Below, piece after piece: positions 40,633-49,302 of a stretch of DNA of 64,000 nt (position 1 is its first letter; the number at the start of each line of letters is the position of its first letter). Made by a program: the position numbers and the translations under genes. Source of the DNA: JBGTFE01 sp049799955 (GTDB lineage Bacteria > Acidobacteriota > Blastocatellia > Pyrinomonadales > Pyrinomonadaceae); assembly GCA_049799955.1 (NCBI GenBank), contig JBARIW010000065.1, positions 1-64,000 of the forward strand, given 5' to 3'. The notes beneath the pieces are model-generated. The model did no database searches. It was not told the origin of the DNA and saw only the letters and a list, made by a program, of their open reading frames with translations.

Positions 40633-41928
40633 TTATTTCAATTCTTCTAATGCTTTTTTCGCATTTTCCGCCTGCAAAACGTCAAAAGCCGGATTTGTTT
40701 TCATCGCAAGCCGCAAAAGCTTCGCCGCTTCCTTTTTGTTTCCCAGATTTTTTTCAATCATTCCGGCGTGATAGAGAATTCGCGCGTCGTTCGTTTTTAG
40801 TTTCAAAGCTTCGGTTATCGACGTTTTTGCTTCCTGAAACTTCCCGTTTTTATAAAGACACCACGCGTAAACGTCAGCCGTGTAAATGTCTCGTCGCGCG
40901 TCGTTCTCGCGCCCGGCGATTGTCAAAGCTTCGTCAAGACGAATATCGCGGTCAGCCCACAAAAGCGCGAGACGGCGCAAATCCGCGCTGCCGAATTTCT
41001 GCTCGATAGTTTCCGCCAAATCGTATTGCCGCCGCGCTTTTTCCGCATCATTTTGTTTCGTGTAAATATCGCCTAAAACAATAATCGTTTCGGTTAAAGG
41101 CACTCGATTTTGCGAATCAGTTAAATATTTGATTGCCGAATCAAAATCGCTTTGCGCGGCGCGGACGATTCCTTTTTCGGTCAAAGCGAGGTGATAATTC
41201 GGGAAAATCTGCAAAGCTTCGTCAAAAACCTTTTCGGCTTTGGCAAAATCGCCCGCTTTGAAATATTCTTTGCCAAGCTGAACCAGACACCAGCTTTGCG
41301 CTTCCTTGTCCTGCGGGTCGGCGGTTTTGGCGGCGAGCGTCATCATTTCAACCGCGCCTTTTGAGTCGCCGTGCAGCGAGCGAAGATGCGCGACGCGGGC
41401 ATAAGACGAGCTGTTCGGCTTCAAATCAATCATTTTCTGCGCCGCGTCAATCGCTTCCTTATAATTTCCAAGCTCGACGTTCGCGTCGGTCAAAACGCCG
41501 TAAACAAATGCATCGTTCGGCAATTCTTTCTGCAATTTCTGTCCTAGTTCGAGCGCGTTTTGAAAACGATGGAACGTAAGATTGAGCGACGCCTGAAGCT
41601 TTCTTGCGGGAACGTCCTGCGGCTCGATTTCCAGAGCGCGATTAACTGCCGTTTCAGCTTTCGTATTGAGGCTGAAATCGCCCGTTTCACGCGCTTTTTT
41701 GATATAAACGGTCGAAAGCTGAACGTATCCGAGCGGCAAATCCGGCGATTTTTCGATGATTTTCAGAACGGAGTTTATTTCCTTATCCGCCGCATCCGTC
41801 GAAACATTTTCTTCCGCCGCTTTAACGGTTACTTCGCTTGTTTTTGAAGAACACGCGCCGCTGATTAAGGCTAAAACAAAAAATGCCGTGATTATAAAAA
41901 AATTAATTTTTGCCGGTTTTGTCTGCAT
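40633..41928 (-). CDS. TPR lipoprotein
   Basis: The 431-residue product has a lipobox ISGAC (Cys26) after a hydrophobic signal, then about ten TPR-like helical pairs (for example LGYVQLSTVYIKKARE, VYGVLTDANVELGNYKEA and ALTEKGIVRAAQSDFDSA). TPR lipoproteins scaffold envelope complexes; the partner is unknown. The start at ATG 41928 has GGAG upstream; a five-codon extension to 41943 is less likely. The gene is followed by a perfect hairpin. Confidence 0.75.
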   Translation of the reverse strand: MQTKPAKINFFIITAFFVLALISGACSSKTSEVTVKAAEENVSTDAADKEINSVLKIIEKSPDLPLGYVQLSTVYIKKARETGDFSLNTKAETAVNRALEIEPQDVPARKLQASLNLTFHRFQNALELGQKLQKELPNDAFVYGVLTDANVELGNYKEAIDAAQKMIDLKPNSSSYARVAHLRSLHGDSKGAVEMMTLAAKTADPQDKEAQSWCLVQLGKEYFKAGDFAKAEKVFDEALQIFPNYHLALTEKGIVRAAQSDFDSAIKYLTDSQNRVPLTETIIVLGDIYTKQNDAEKARRQYDLAETIEQKFGSADLRRLALLWADRDIRLDEALTIAGRENDARRDIYTADVYAWCLYKNGKFQEAKTSITEALKLKTNDARILYHAGMIEKNLGNKKEAAKLLRLAMKTNPAFDVLQAENAKKALEELK

Positions 41929-41959
41929 AGATTTTCTCCGCAACTGCTTTTAAATAGAC

Positions 41960-42000
41960 TTCGTGCCTGAAGGCGAAACGGTTTCACTTTCAGGCACGAA
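41960..42000. terminator. Hairpin after the DUF4331 gene
   Basis: TTCGTGCCTGAA (41960-41971) and its complement (41989-42000) pair over 12 bp. An inner GAAAC/GTTTC pair (41975-41985) extends the stem. It lies between the DUF4331 stop and the TPR lipoprotein start. Confidence 0.6.
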
Positions 42001-42012
42001 TGTTTGCACGGA

Positions 42013-43551
42013 CTATCTTAAATTGCCGTTTTCATCGACGAGAAAATTGATGTCGCCTTTCTTTCTTTCAGTTCTCTGCGCCGGAGAATTTGCCGGTCGC
42101 GGCGTGTTTCCCTGATTCGGCGAAGCCAGATAAGGAAAACGCGCCAGATACGGCTGCTCGTTGCCGCTGACGCCGTCGCCGACGGAATTGTTCGGCGCGA
42201 CGTTGTAGTCAGGCGTAAAAGGCGTTCCGCCAAGCACGACGCGAAGCGAGATGTCGATTACATCATCGCCGACTCTGCGCCCGTTCGGATAACCGCTGAC
42301 ATCGCCGCCGAGCAAGCCCAGACGAGACGCGCCGGGCGCATTATAGGCAAGCGCCGGAATCGCCACGTTCAGACGCAGGTATTCGTGCGGCTGACCGTCG
42401 GACAAAAACGTCGTGTAATTCGGTCCGGTTACAGCATTGACCGGAATTCCGGTTGCGAAAATCGAAACCATATCATTACGCGGCGCGGGCGGAATGTTTA
42501 TGTTTATACCGTTAAAAGCGGCGAGCGCAATCTTTATAAGCTTCGGAAGCTCCGGGTCGAGAACGGCGGGCGCGGCAACCGAATCGCCGGTCGGCGCAAG
42601 CGAGTTGAAAGCGTCTTTTAAGCCGAGCGGAATAACGACCTCGTTGACGAGCGGATTTCCCAGACGCGAAACCTGAACCCAATCGCCCTGCGTGCTCTGC
42701 GTTCCGTTTCCGTTCAAAACACGCGTCGAGCGGCGGCTGGCGGTTGACCAGACGCCGATAACCGCATCCGGCGCGGTTGGGCTTGACGGAACGGCGCGCG
42801 AGACGGTCAATTCCTGAATCGGAAGCTCGAGCGCAATCGTGTTGATGTTAAAGCTTCTTAAAGTATCGACGCCGCCGCTCGCGCCGAGCGAAGTGTAATT
42901 GATAGCGTCAAAAACGCCGAGGTCGAGAAAGAAACCTTCGTCGCGCTGTCCGGCAAAAACTTTTCCGCCGCTTGCCAGATTATAAACCGCCGGTTGTCCC
43001 AGATTTTGTTCGTAATTCGGCGTTACGCGCGGTCCGATATTGCTCGGCGGCGTTAGAAGTCCGGCGGCGATAATTCGACCGCGACGACCGCCGAGACGCT
43101 CGATGCGCCGCACGGTATAAGTTTGCGGCATATTGTAATCGGCGTCCGTCAGGCTCGAAATCACGGCGTCCGAATTAACCGTGTTCATGCCCAAAACGGT
43201 GTTCGGGTTTTTGATTTGAGTCGTGAATTGAAATTGATAGGTAATGTCTTCGACGCCGTCGCCCGTATTGTCGATTTTGATTTCATACAAAACGGTATCG
43301 TCAAAACGGAAAAACTGCGGTCCGGCTGAAGGGTCTTGTGCCGGAATAAAATTGGAGATAAGCGTTACAAACCCGCCGCGTCCGGCTTCGCTGCTGCGAA
43401 ACGCGTAAACGTCGGTGTTGTCGGCAAATCTGTCCATGCTGATAAGCGGCGCTTCGGAATGGCTCGAAGCAAAAATCGGCATCGCCGATATTGAAAAGAC
43501 AAGCGCGGCGGCGGCTAAGCCTTTCCCTATATTTTTTACTAAATTTTTCAT
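42013..43551 (-). CDS. DUF4331 secreted protein
   Basis: The 512-residue product has a signal peptide (AAALVFSISAMPIFA) and the family start SSHSEAPLISMDRFADNTDVYAFRS. DUF4331 proteins are secreted beta-propeller-like proteins of unknown function. The domain covers nearly all the sequence, with a short disordered tail (NQGNTPRPANSPAQRTERKK). The start ATG 43551 follows AAGGAGG; the extension to 43575 is not needed. A DUF4394 gene lies upstream on the same strand with a heptad hairpin between. Confidence 0.88.
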   Translation of the reverse strand: MKNLVKNIGKGLAAAALVFSISAMPIFASSHSEAPLISMDRFADNTDVYAFRSSEAGRGGFVTLISNFIPAQDPSAGPQFFRFDDTVLYEIKIDNTGDGVEDITYQFQFTTQIKNPNTVLGMNTVNSDAVISSLTDADYNMPQTYTVRRIERLGGRRGRIIAAGLLTPPSNIGPRVTPNYEQNLGQPAVYNLASGGKVFAGQRDEGFFLDLGVFDAINYTSLGASGGVDTLRSFNINTIALELPIQELTVSRAVPSSPTAPDAVIGVWSTASRRSTRVLNGNGTQSTQGDWVQVSRLGNPLVNEVVIPLGLKDAFNSLAPTGDSVAAPAVLDPELPKLIKIALAAFNGININIPPAPRNDMVSIFATGIPVNAVTGPNYTTFLSDGQPHEYLRLNVAIPALAYNAPGASRLGLLGGDVSGYPNGRRVGDDVIDISLRVVLGGTPFTPDYNVAPNNSVGDGVSGNEQPYLARFPYLASPNQGNTPRPANSPAQRTERKKGDINFLVDENGNLR

Positions 43552-43568
43552 TATTTCCTCCTTGGAAA

Positions 43569-43679
43569 GTGTCATTCGTCATTAGTCCTTTGTCCTTTGT
43601 CCTTTGCGGGATTGAATTTAATTAAATAATTCAACTTAAATTCAATTAGCAAAGGACGAAGGACAAAGGACAACTGACA
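43569..43679. repeat. Heptad-repeat hairpin, unit gtccttt
   Basis: Left arm 43569-43607 has gtcattc, gtcatta and three gtccttt copies. Right arm 43649-43679 has aaaggac copies. An inner inverted repeat TTGAATTTAA/TTAAATTCAA lies in the loop. It sits directly after the DUF4394 stop. Confidence 0.9.
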
Positions 43680-43681
43680 AA

Positions 43682-46135
43682 TTAGTGCGTGTCGTAATTT
43701 GCGACCGGATAATCTCCGTTTTGTCCGAACTGCGTTATCAAAACAGCGTTGTTAAAGCTTCTAAATACGTAGAATATGCCGCCCGACGGGTCGAATGTTG
43801 AAATATCCGTTCTGCCGTCGCCGTCATAATCGCCCTGCGTCGTGTATTGCGGTTTCGTGCCGAAATTAACGATTGTTACGCTGCTGTCGGAACTTCGCAA
43901 AATATACCATGTGAATTGCGAGCCTTGGCGGACGACCGCGTAATCGGTCTTGCCGTCGCCGTCATAATCGCCCGGAACGACCAAATCGCTGCCCAAGCCG
44001 AAGCTGACGGCGGTAAAGCCGAGCGTCGAGCGTTGAACGTAATACGTCGCCTGCCCGCCGCCCGAGCCGCGATACGCGCCCAAATCGAAACGACCGTCGC
44101 CGTCGTAATCGCCCGGAACGGCTACGTCGATGTCGAGTCCGAACTGTTCGATTCGGAAGCTGTTGTTCGCGCTGTTGTTGATATACCAGATAAGCTGTCC
44201 GCCCGTTCGGCGCGCGACCGCGTAATCGGTTTTGCCGTCGCCGTCGTAATCACGCGCGACCGGCTCGTCGCCGTTAATCCCGAACTGATAAGCCTGAACC
44301 GTCGCGTCCGAGCTTCTGAAAATGTAGAAAATTCCGGTCGAAGGTCGCCAGACGGCAACGTCCGTTCTACCGTCGGCGTCGTAATCGCCCGGCGTTTGAA
44401 CGTCGCTTCCCGCAAGACCGAACTGAACGGTGTAGAACGAATTGTTCGAGCTTCGGTTGATGTAATAAGTATTATCACCGAAACGGTCAATGACGTTATC
44501 GGTTCTACCGTCGCCGTCAAAATCGAGCGTCGCCGTCGAAGCGCCCGCAGCCGTGCTTCTGCCAACGGCAAATGCGCTAATCGCCTGTCCGCCGCCAATC
44601 GGACCGATAATCGAAGCCGCGCCGGTTGTCAGATTGATTGAATAAAGTCCCGAATTAGTTACGCCCTGCACCTGCAAAGCCGCCAGAGCTGAATTGCTTC
44701 CGGTCGTAATATCGAATCCGTTGACGGCGGAAACATTCACGCCGAGACTGCCGACAGTATTCAAAGTGCCGTTATTCGGCGGATTTTGCGTCGCCAGAAT
44801 ATCCAGATTCGTGTCGATGTCGTAAAGCGTCGTCGCCGTCGCTCCAGCAAAGCTGTTTGTATAGCCAGCCGCCGTAATGTTCGGATTCTGTGCGTTGTTC
44901 GGGTCGCCCGCCGCATACTGCAATGTAGTATCCGTCCCGGTTATAGTTCCGTCGTTCGGATTGAGCCGCAGATTCTGGTCTGTGTCCGAAACGACGCGGA
45001 TGCGGTCAGGCACGGGATTAAAATCAAAGCCGAAAGCCGTGCCGTTTAAGGTAAACGCTCCGGCTGCTCCGACCGCGCTTGCCGCGCCCGTGAAAATATT
45101 TATCGTGTATAAACGGCTGGTGCTTCCGAGAGCGTAAAGCTGTCCGGTCGCGGGACGAAAATCGATGCCGAGAATATTTTCGCCCGTCTGAAGTCCGGTA
45201 ATTGCTGTCGGCGCGCCGAGAAGCGTGTTCGGGCGAGACGTGTTAAAGCGAATCAGATTGTTCGAAGTCGTTACGGCATAGCCGATTGAATTTGTCGTCG
45301 CGCCCGTCTCGACTGCAATCCCGCGTATCGGGATAAGATTGGCAGCGCCGCCGACCGAGCCGACAGCCGTTGCCGCGCCGCTTGCGAGATTCACCGTGTA
45401 AAGCATCGGATTGCCCGTGCCGATTGCCGGCGAGGCGACCAGATAAGCCGTGCCGTCAATCGGCGAAATATCGAAACCGTTGGCGTCGCCGACATTCGTG
45501 CCGAGCGCGCCGACCGTAACGAGCGTTCCGTTGTTCGGCGGATTCTGCGTGTAAAGCGTGTCGTTATTTGTGTCGATGTCGTAAAGCGTCGTCGTCGTCG
45601 CGCCGAAAAAACTGTTTGTATATCCGGCGGCAGTAACGTGCGGCGTGCCCGGATTCAGATTCGCGTCGTTTGTTACCGCGCCGTTCGCCGGATTAACGCG
45701 CAAATTTTGCCCTGTATCCGAGACGATGCGAAGACGGTCAACCGTCGGGTTGAAATCGACTCCGAATTCCGTGCCGTTAAGCGCGGTCGATAAAACCGCG
45801 ACAAATGTTGCCGCCGCGGTCGTTTTATTTACAACGTAAAGACGGCTCGCGCTGCCGACGGCGAAAAGCTGTCCGGTTGCCGGTCGAAAATCGATTCCGA
45901 TGACCGTTTCGCCGCCCTGCAAGCCCGTGATTGCCCCGATTGTTACAAGCGTTCCGGGATTTGCGCTGTTAAAACGAACGAGCTGGTTTCCCGTCGTAAC
46001 GCCGTAAATATTAGCGGCTGTAACGGTAACTCCTTCTCCTTTCTGCGCGTTCACCTGAACCGAACCGGCGACAAAAAATACACCCAATAAAAAAAGCACA
46101 GCCCGGAAGCTATGCCCGTAAAATCTTTTTCTCAT
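43682..46135 (-). CDS. DUF4394 and FG-GAP repeat secreted protein
   Basis: The 817-residue product has a signal peptide and two tandem DUF4394 domains (about 35-270 and 285-540), both opening with IYGVTT/IGYAVTT-type strands and with the conserved phrase IGIDFRPATGQL. A C-terminal array of FG-GAP/VCBS-like repeats follows (about 555-800) with DGDGRTD-type calcium loops at roughly 40-residue spacing. Such proteins are secreted and calcium-binding, probably beta-propeller surfaces. No enzyme is implied. It lies in a same-strand pair with DUF4331. Confidence 0.88.
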   Translation of the reverse strand: MRKRFYGHSFRAVLFLLGVFFVAGSVQVNAQKGEGVTVTAANIYGVTTGNQLVRFNSANPGTLVTIGAITGLQGGETVIGIDFRPATGQLFAVGSASRLYVVNKTTAAATFVAVLSTALNGTEFGVDFNPTVDRLRIVSDTGQNLRVNPANGAVTNDANLNPGTPHVTAAGYTNSFFGATTTTLYDIDTNNDTLYTQNPPNNGTLVTVGALGTNVGDANGFDISPIDGTAYLVASPAIGTGNPMLYTVNLASGAATAVGSVGGAANLIPIRGIAVETGATTNSIGYAVTTSNNLIRFNTSRPNTLLGAPTAITGLQTGENILGIDFRPATGQLYALGSTSRLYTINIFTGAASAVGAAGAFTLNGTAFGFDFNPVPDRIRVVSDTDQNLRLNPNDGTITGTDTTLQYAAGDPNNAQNPNITAAGYTNSFAGATATTLYDIDTNLDILATQNPPNNGTLNTVGSLGVNVSAVNGFDITTGSNSALAALQVQGVTNSGLYSINLTTGAASIIGPIGGGQAISAFAVGRSTAAGASTATLDFDGDGRTDNVIDRFGDNTYYINRSSNNSFYTVQFGLAGSDVQTPGDYDADGRTDVAVWRPSTGIFYIFRSSDATVQAYQFGINGDEPVARDYDGDGKTDYAVARRTGGQLIWYINNSANNSFRIEQFGLDIDVAVPGDYDGDGRFDLGAYRGSGGGQATYYVQRSTLGFTAVSFGLGSDLVVPGDYDGDGKTDYAVVRQGSQFTWYILRSSDSSVTIVNFGTKPQYTTQGDYDGDGRTDISTFDPSGGIFYVFRSFNNAVLITQFGQNGDYPVANYDTH

Positions 46136-46411
46136 AAACTAATCCCCCTGAAAATTTCCCGCAAAATAATTTGCCGGATAAATGAAACGTATGCGGGAAA
46201 AACGCGTCGGCTTTTCCGATACTTTTCTACACCTTGATATTGTCGGATTCGCCCGCTTTGCCGGAACGGATTCAAGCGGATGAAAAAAAATTTGAATCTA
46301 AAAATCAGGCGGCGCGAAGAACGCCTTAAAGTGCGAACCGGCGAATGTTTTGTTATTGTAGTTATTTGCTTGAACGCAAGAATTTTTATCTGTTTTAATA
46401 TAGCTAGTTTT

Positions 46412-48214
46412 ATGAATCCGAAATTTATCAGAAACTTTTCCATCATCGCCCACATCGACCACGGCAAATCAACGCTTGCCGACCGAATTCTTCAGCTCAC
46501 GGGCGCGGTTTCAGACCGCGATATGGAAGACCAGCATCTCGACGATATGGATTTGGAGCGCGAGCGCGGCATCACGATTAAGGCTCACGCCGTGCGGCTC
46601 GATTACACGGCGAAAGACGGTCAGAAATACGTTTTGAATTTAATCGACACGCCCGGGCACGTCGATTTTTCCTACGAAGTTTCCAGAAGCTTGTCGGCTT
46701 GCGAAGGCGCGCTTCTCGTCGTTGACGCGTCGCAGGGCGTCGAAGCGCAGACGCTTGCGAATACATATTTAGCGATTGAAAACGATTTGGAACTCATTCC
46801 CGTTCTCAACAAAATCGATTTGCCGAGCGCCGAACCCGACCGCATCAAGGAGCAAATCGAAAACATTATCGGGCTTGATACGAGCCACGCCGTTCTCGCT
46901 TCGGCGAAAATGGGCATCGGCATTCAGGACATTGTCGAACAAATCATCAAGGATGTTCCAGCGCCGAAAGGCGACCACAACGCGCCGCTCAAAGCCTTGA
47001 TTTTCGACAGTTGGTACGATTCGTATCGCGGCGTTATCGTTCTTTTCCGCATCATCGAAGGAACGATTAAAAAAGGCACGAAAATTCGTTTCTTCAACAC
47101 CGGACGCGAATATCTGGTCGAAACTCTCGGCGTAAACCGCCCGCGCCCGACGCCGATAAATGAGCTTTCGGTCGGTGAAGTCGGATTCCTGACCGCTTCG
47201 ATAAAAACCGTCGCCGACGTGCAAATCGGCGACACGATAACTGAAGCCGCGCGTCCGGTCGATACGCCTTTTCCCGGTTTTCAGGAAGTAAAACCGATGG
47301 TTTTCGCAGGACTTTACCCGATTGATTCGGCGCAATACGAAGATTTGCGCGACGCGATGGATAAACTGCGCCTGAACGACGCATCGTTTTTCTACGAGCC
47401 GGAAAGCTCGACCGCGCTTGGCTTCGGTTTTCGCTGCGGCTTTCTCGGACTTCTGCACATGGAAATCATTCAGGAGCGTTTAGAGCGTGAATTCAATCTC
47501 GAACTAATCACCACCGCGCCCGGCGTGCGTTACCGCGTAACGACGACGAACGGCGAAGTGATGGAAGTCGATTCGCCTTCGAAAATGCCGGAAACGGGCA
47601 GAATCTCCAAAATCGAAGAGCCTTATATCGAAGCGACGATTTTAACGGGCGACGCATTCCTCGGCGGAATTCTGCCGCTTCTCGACGAAAAACGCGGCGT
47701 GCAGAAAAAGTTCGAATACGTTACCGACACGCGCGTGATGCTCGTTTACGAGCTGCCGCTCAACGAAATCGTTCTGGATTTTTACGATAGATTAAAGTCT
47801 GTTTCCAAAGGCTACGCCTCGCTCGATTATCATTTTTCCGATTACCGCGAAAGCAATCTCGTAAAATTGGATGTTTTAGTTTCAGGCGAGCCGGTCGATG
47901 CTCTCTCGCTCGTTCTGCACCGCAACACCGCCGAAGCGAAAGGCAAGCTCGTCGTCTCGAAAATGAAGGAACTAATCCCGCGCCAGATGTTCGAAGTCCC
48001 GATTCAGGCGGCAATCGGCAGTAAAATCATCGCCCGCGAAACCGTCAAAGCGATGGGCAAAAACGTAACCGCCAAATGCTACGGCGGCGACATCAGCCGC
48101 AAGCGCAAACTGCTCGAAAAACAAAAAGAAGGCAAAAAGCGAATGAAAAAAGTAGGCAGAGTAGAGATTCCGCAGGAAGCATTTTTAGCGATTTTGAAAG
48201 TTAATGAAAGCTGA
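46412..48214 (+). CDS. lepA: Elongation factor 4 (LepA)
   Basis: This ribosome-associated GTPase back-translocates or assists initiation. From ATG 46412 the product has 600 residues: AHIDHGKSTLADRIL (G1), RERGITIKA (G2), DTPGHVDF (G3) and NKIDLPSAEPD (G4), and the family-specific C-terminal domain ending in SRKRKLLEKQKEGKKRMKKVG. Length is typical. The 44-residue N-terminal extension from ATG 46280 has no homology and is rejected. The PIN gene starts within its last codons (ATG 48204 overlaps by 11 bases). Confidence 0.97.
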   Translation: MNPKFIRNFSIIAHIDHGKSTLADRILQLTGAVSDRDMEDQHLDDMDLERERGITIKAHAVRLDYTAKDGQKYVLNLIDTPGHVDFSYEVSRSLSACEGALLVVDASQGVEAQTLANTYLAIENDLELIPVLNKIDLPSAEPDRIKEQIENIIGLDTSHAVLASAKMGIGIQDIVEQIIKDVPAPKGDHNAPLKALIFDSWYDSYRGVIVLFRIIEGTIKKGTKIRFFNTGREYLVETLGVNRPRPTPINELSVGEVGFLTASIKTVADVQIGDTITEAARPVDTPFPGFQEVKPMVFAGLYPIDSAQYEDLRDAMDKLRLNDASFFYEPESSTALGFGFRCGFLGLLHMEIIQERLEREFNLELITTAPGVRYRVTTTNGEVMEVDSPSKMPETGRISKIEEPYIEATILTGDAFLGGILPLLDEKRGVQKKFEYVTDTRVMLVYELPLNEIVLDFYDRLKSVSKGYASLDYHFSDYRESNLVKLDVLVSGEPVDALSLVLHRNTAEAKGKLVVSKMKELIPRQMFEVPIQAAIGSKIIARETVKAMGKNVTAKCYGGDISRKRKLLEKQKEGKKRMKKVGRVEIPQEAFLAILKVNES

Positions 48215-48639
48215 AACTTATCAAATCATTTTAGATACAAATGTTTTGCTTTCGGCTTTGCGTTCACAATTCGGCGCATCTTTCCGGCTTTTATCTGTAA
48301 TTAGAAGATTCGCGCTTTAAAACGAATCTCTCAGTAGCTCTTGTTTTGGAATATGAAGATGTTCTAAAGCGTCCTGAAATGAATCTACAGCTTACGCATC
48401 AGGAAATTGATGACGTGCTTGATTTTTTGTGTCAAAATGCAAATTTAAGGGAGATTTTCTATCTTTGGCGACCTACCTTACGCGACCCGAAAGATGATTT
48501 TCTTTTAGAACTGGCGGTTGAAAGTAATTGCGATTATATTGTTACCTTCAACACGAAGGATTTTGCCGAAGCCGGAAAATTTGGCATCAAAGCAATTAGA
48601 CCGAATGAATTTTTACGAATAATCGGAGAACTAAAATGA
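48204..48639 (+). pseudogene. PIN-domain toxin, frameshifted
   Basis: A PIN toxin (VapC type) is coded in two frames. Frame 1 from ATG 48204 has LDTNVLLSALRSQFGASFRLLSV and stops at the TAA about 48320. The second frame continues from about 48301 as LEDSRFKTNLSVALVLEYED and ends with NCDYIVTFNTKDF, with the active Asp residues D11 and those of LELAVESNCDYI. A one-base shift near 48299-48303 joins them. It could be a pseudogene, sequence error or programmed frameshift. The antitoxin-like gene follows and is intact. It overlaps lepA and the antitoxin gene by a few bases at each end. Confidence 0.75.
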
Positions 48640-48875
48640 GCGTAATCGAAAACGTAACCATTCCCGAATCATTACTCAAAAAGGTGCGCGAGCTTTCCGA
48701 AAAAGAAGGCATCACTGTTGACCAGTTCATTTCGTCAGCTATTGCCGAAAAAGCATCGGCTTGGGCAACTGTCGAATATCTGAAAGAACGCGCAAGCCGC
48801 GGAAGTCGTGAAAAGTTTCTAAAAGCATTAAGTAAAGTGCCAAAAGTTGAACCCGACGAAGAAGATAAAATCTAA
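48636..48875 (+). CDS. Ribbon-helix-helix antitoxin
   Basis: The 79-residue product has a beta strand, then the helical part IPESLLKKVRELSEKEGITVDQFISSAIAEKASAW, typical of CopG/ribbon-helix-helix proteins. The C-terminal helix probably binds the toxin. It overlaps the PIN gene stop (ATGA at 48636), so they were translated together. Because the toxin frame is broken, this antitoxin may be left over or may still regulate. Confidence 0.8.
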   Translation: MSVIENVTIPESLLKKVRELSEKEGITVDQFISSAIAEKASAWATVEYLKERASRGSREKFLKALSKVPKVEPDEEDKI

Positions 48876-48954
48876 AAAGCAGGACGCGTCGAGATTCCGC
48901 AAGAGAATGTCCGAATAAAAAACTGATTGATTTGACGGCTTTTCAATTTTAATT

Positions 48955-49230
48955 ATGTGCAGAAACATCAAACCGCTTTATAATTTTCAGCCGATGGCGA
49001 CCGATGAAGAGATTCGCCTCGCGGCGATTCAGTTTGTCCGCAAGGTGAGCGGGTTTAATAAGCCTTCCGCCGCGAATCAAGAGGCTTTTGAAACCACGAT
49101 TGAGGAGATAACGACGGCTTCGAGGAAAATGCTTGACGCGCTTGTAACAAACGCGCCGCCGCGTGACCGAGAAATTGAACGCGAGAAAGCGCGGGAACGA
49201 AATCGGCTTAGATTTGGCAGCGCGAAGTAA
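48955..49230 (+). CDS. DUF2277 protein
   Basis: The 91-residue product is almost a textbook DUF2277: MCRNIKPLYNFQPMATDEEI, then AAIQFVRKVSGFNKPSAANQ and LVTNAPPRDREIEREKARE. The MCRNI start is a fixed marker of the family, whose function is unknown. It may be cytoplasmic. The stop is followed by a tandem-unit hairpin before the convergent esterase. Confidence 0.9.
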   Translation: MCRNIKPLYNFQPMATDEEIRLAAIQFVRKVSGFNKPSAANQEAFETTIEEITTASRKMLDALVTNAPPRDREIEREKARERNRLRFGSAK

Positions 49231-49238
49231 AGAAATTG

Positions 49239-49292
49239 AAACGCAGAGACGCGGAGGTTTATTCAAATAAATTTCTCTGCGTCTCTGCGTTG
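49239..49292. repeat. Tandem-unit hairpin, units acgcagag/acgcggag
   Basis: Left arm 49239-49260 (acgcagag then acgcggag) faces 49271-49292 (tctctgcg twice). The unit is 8 bp. It lies between DUF2277 and the convergent esterase. Confidence 0.85.
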
Positions 49293-49302
49293 ATAAATCT
49301 TT

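Noticed and set aside
46280..46411. 44-residue N-terminal extension of lepA
   Set aside because: No homology to LepA; ATG 46412 gives the standard start.
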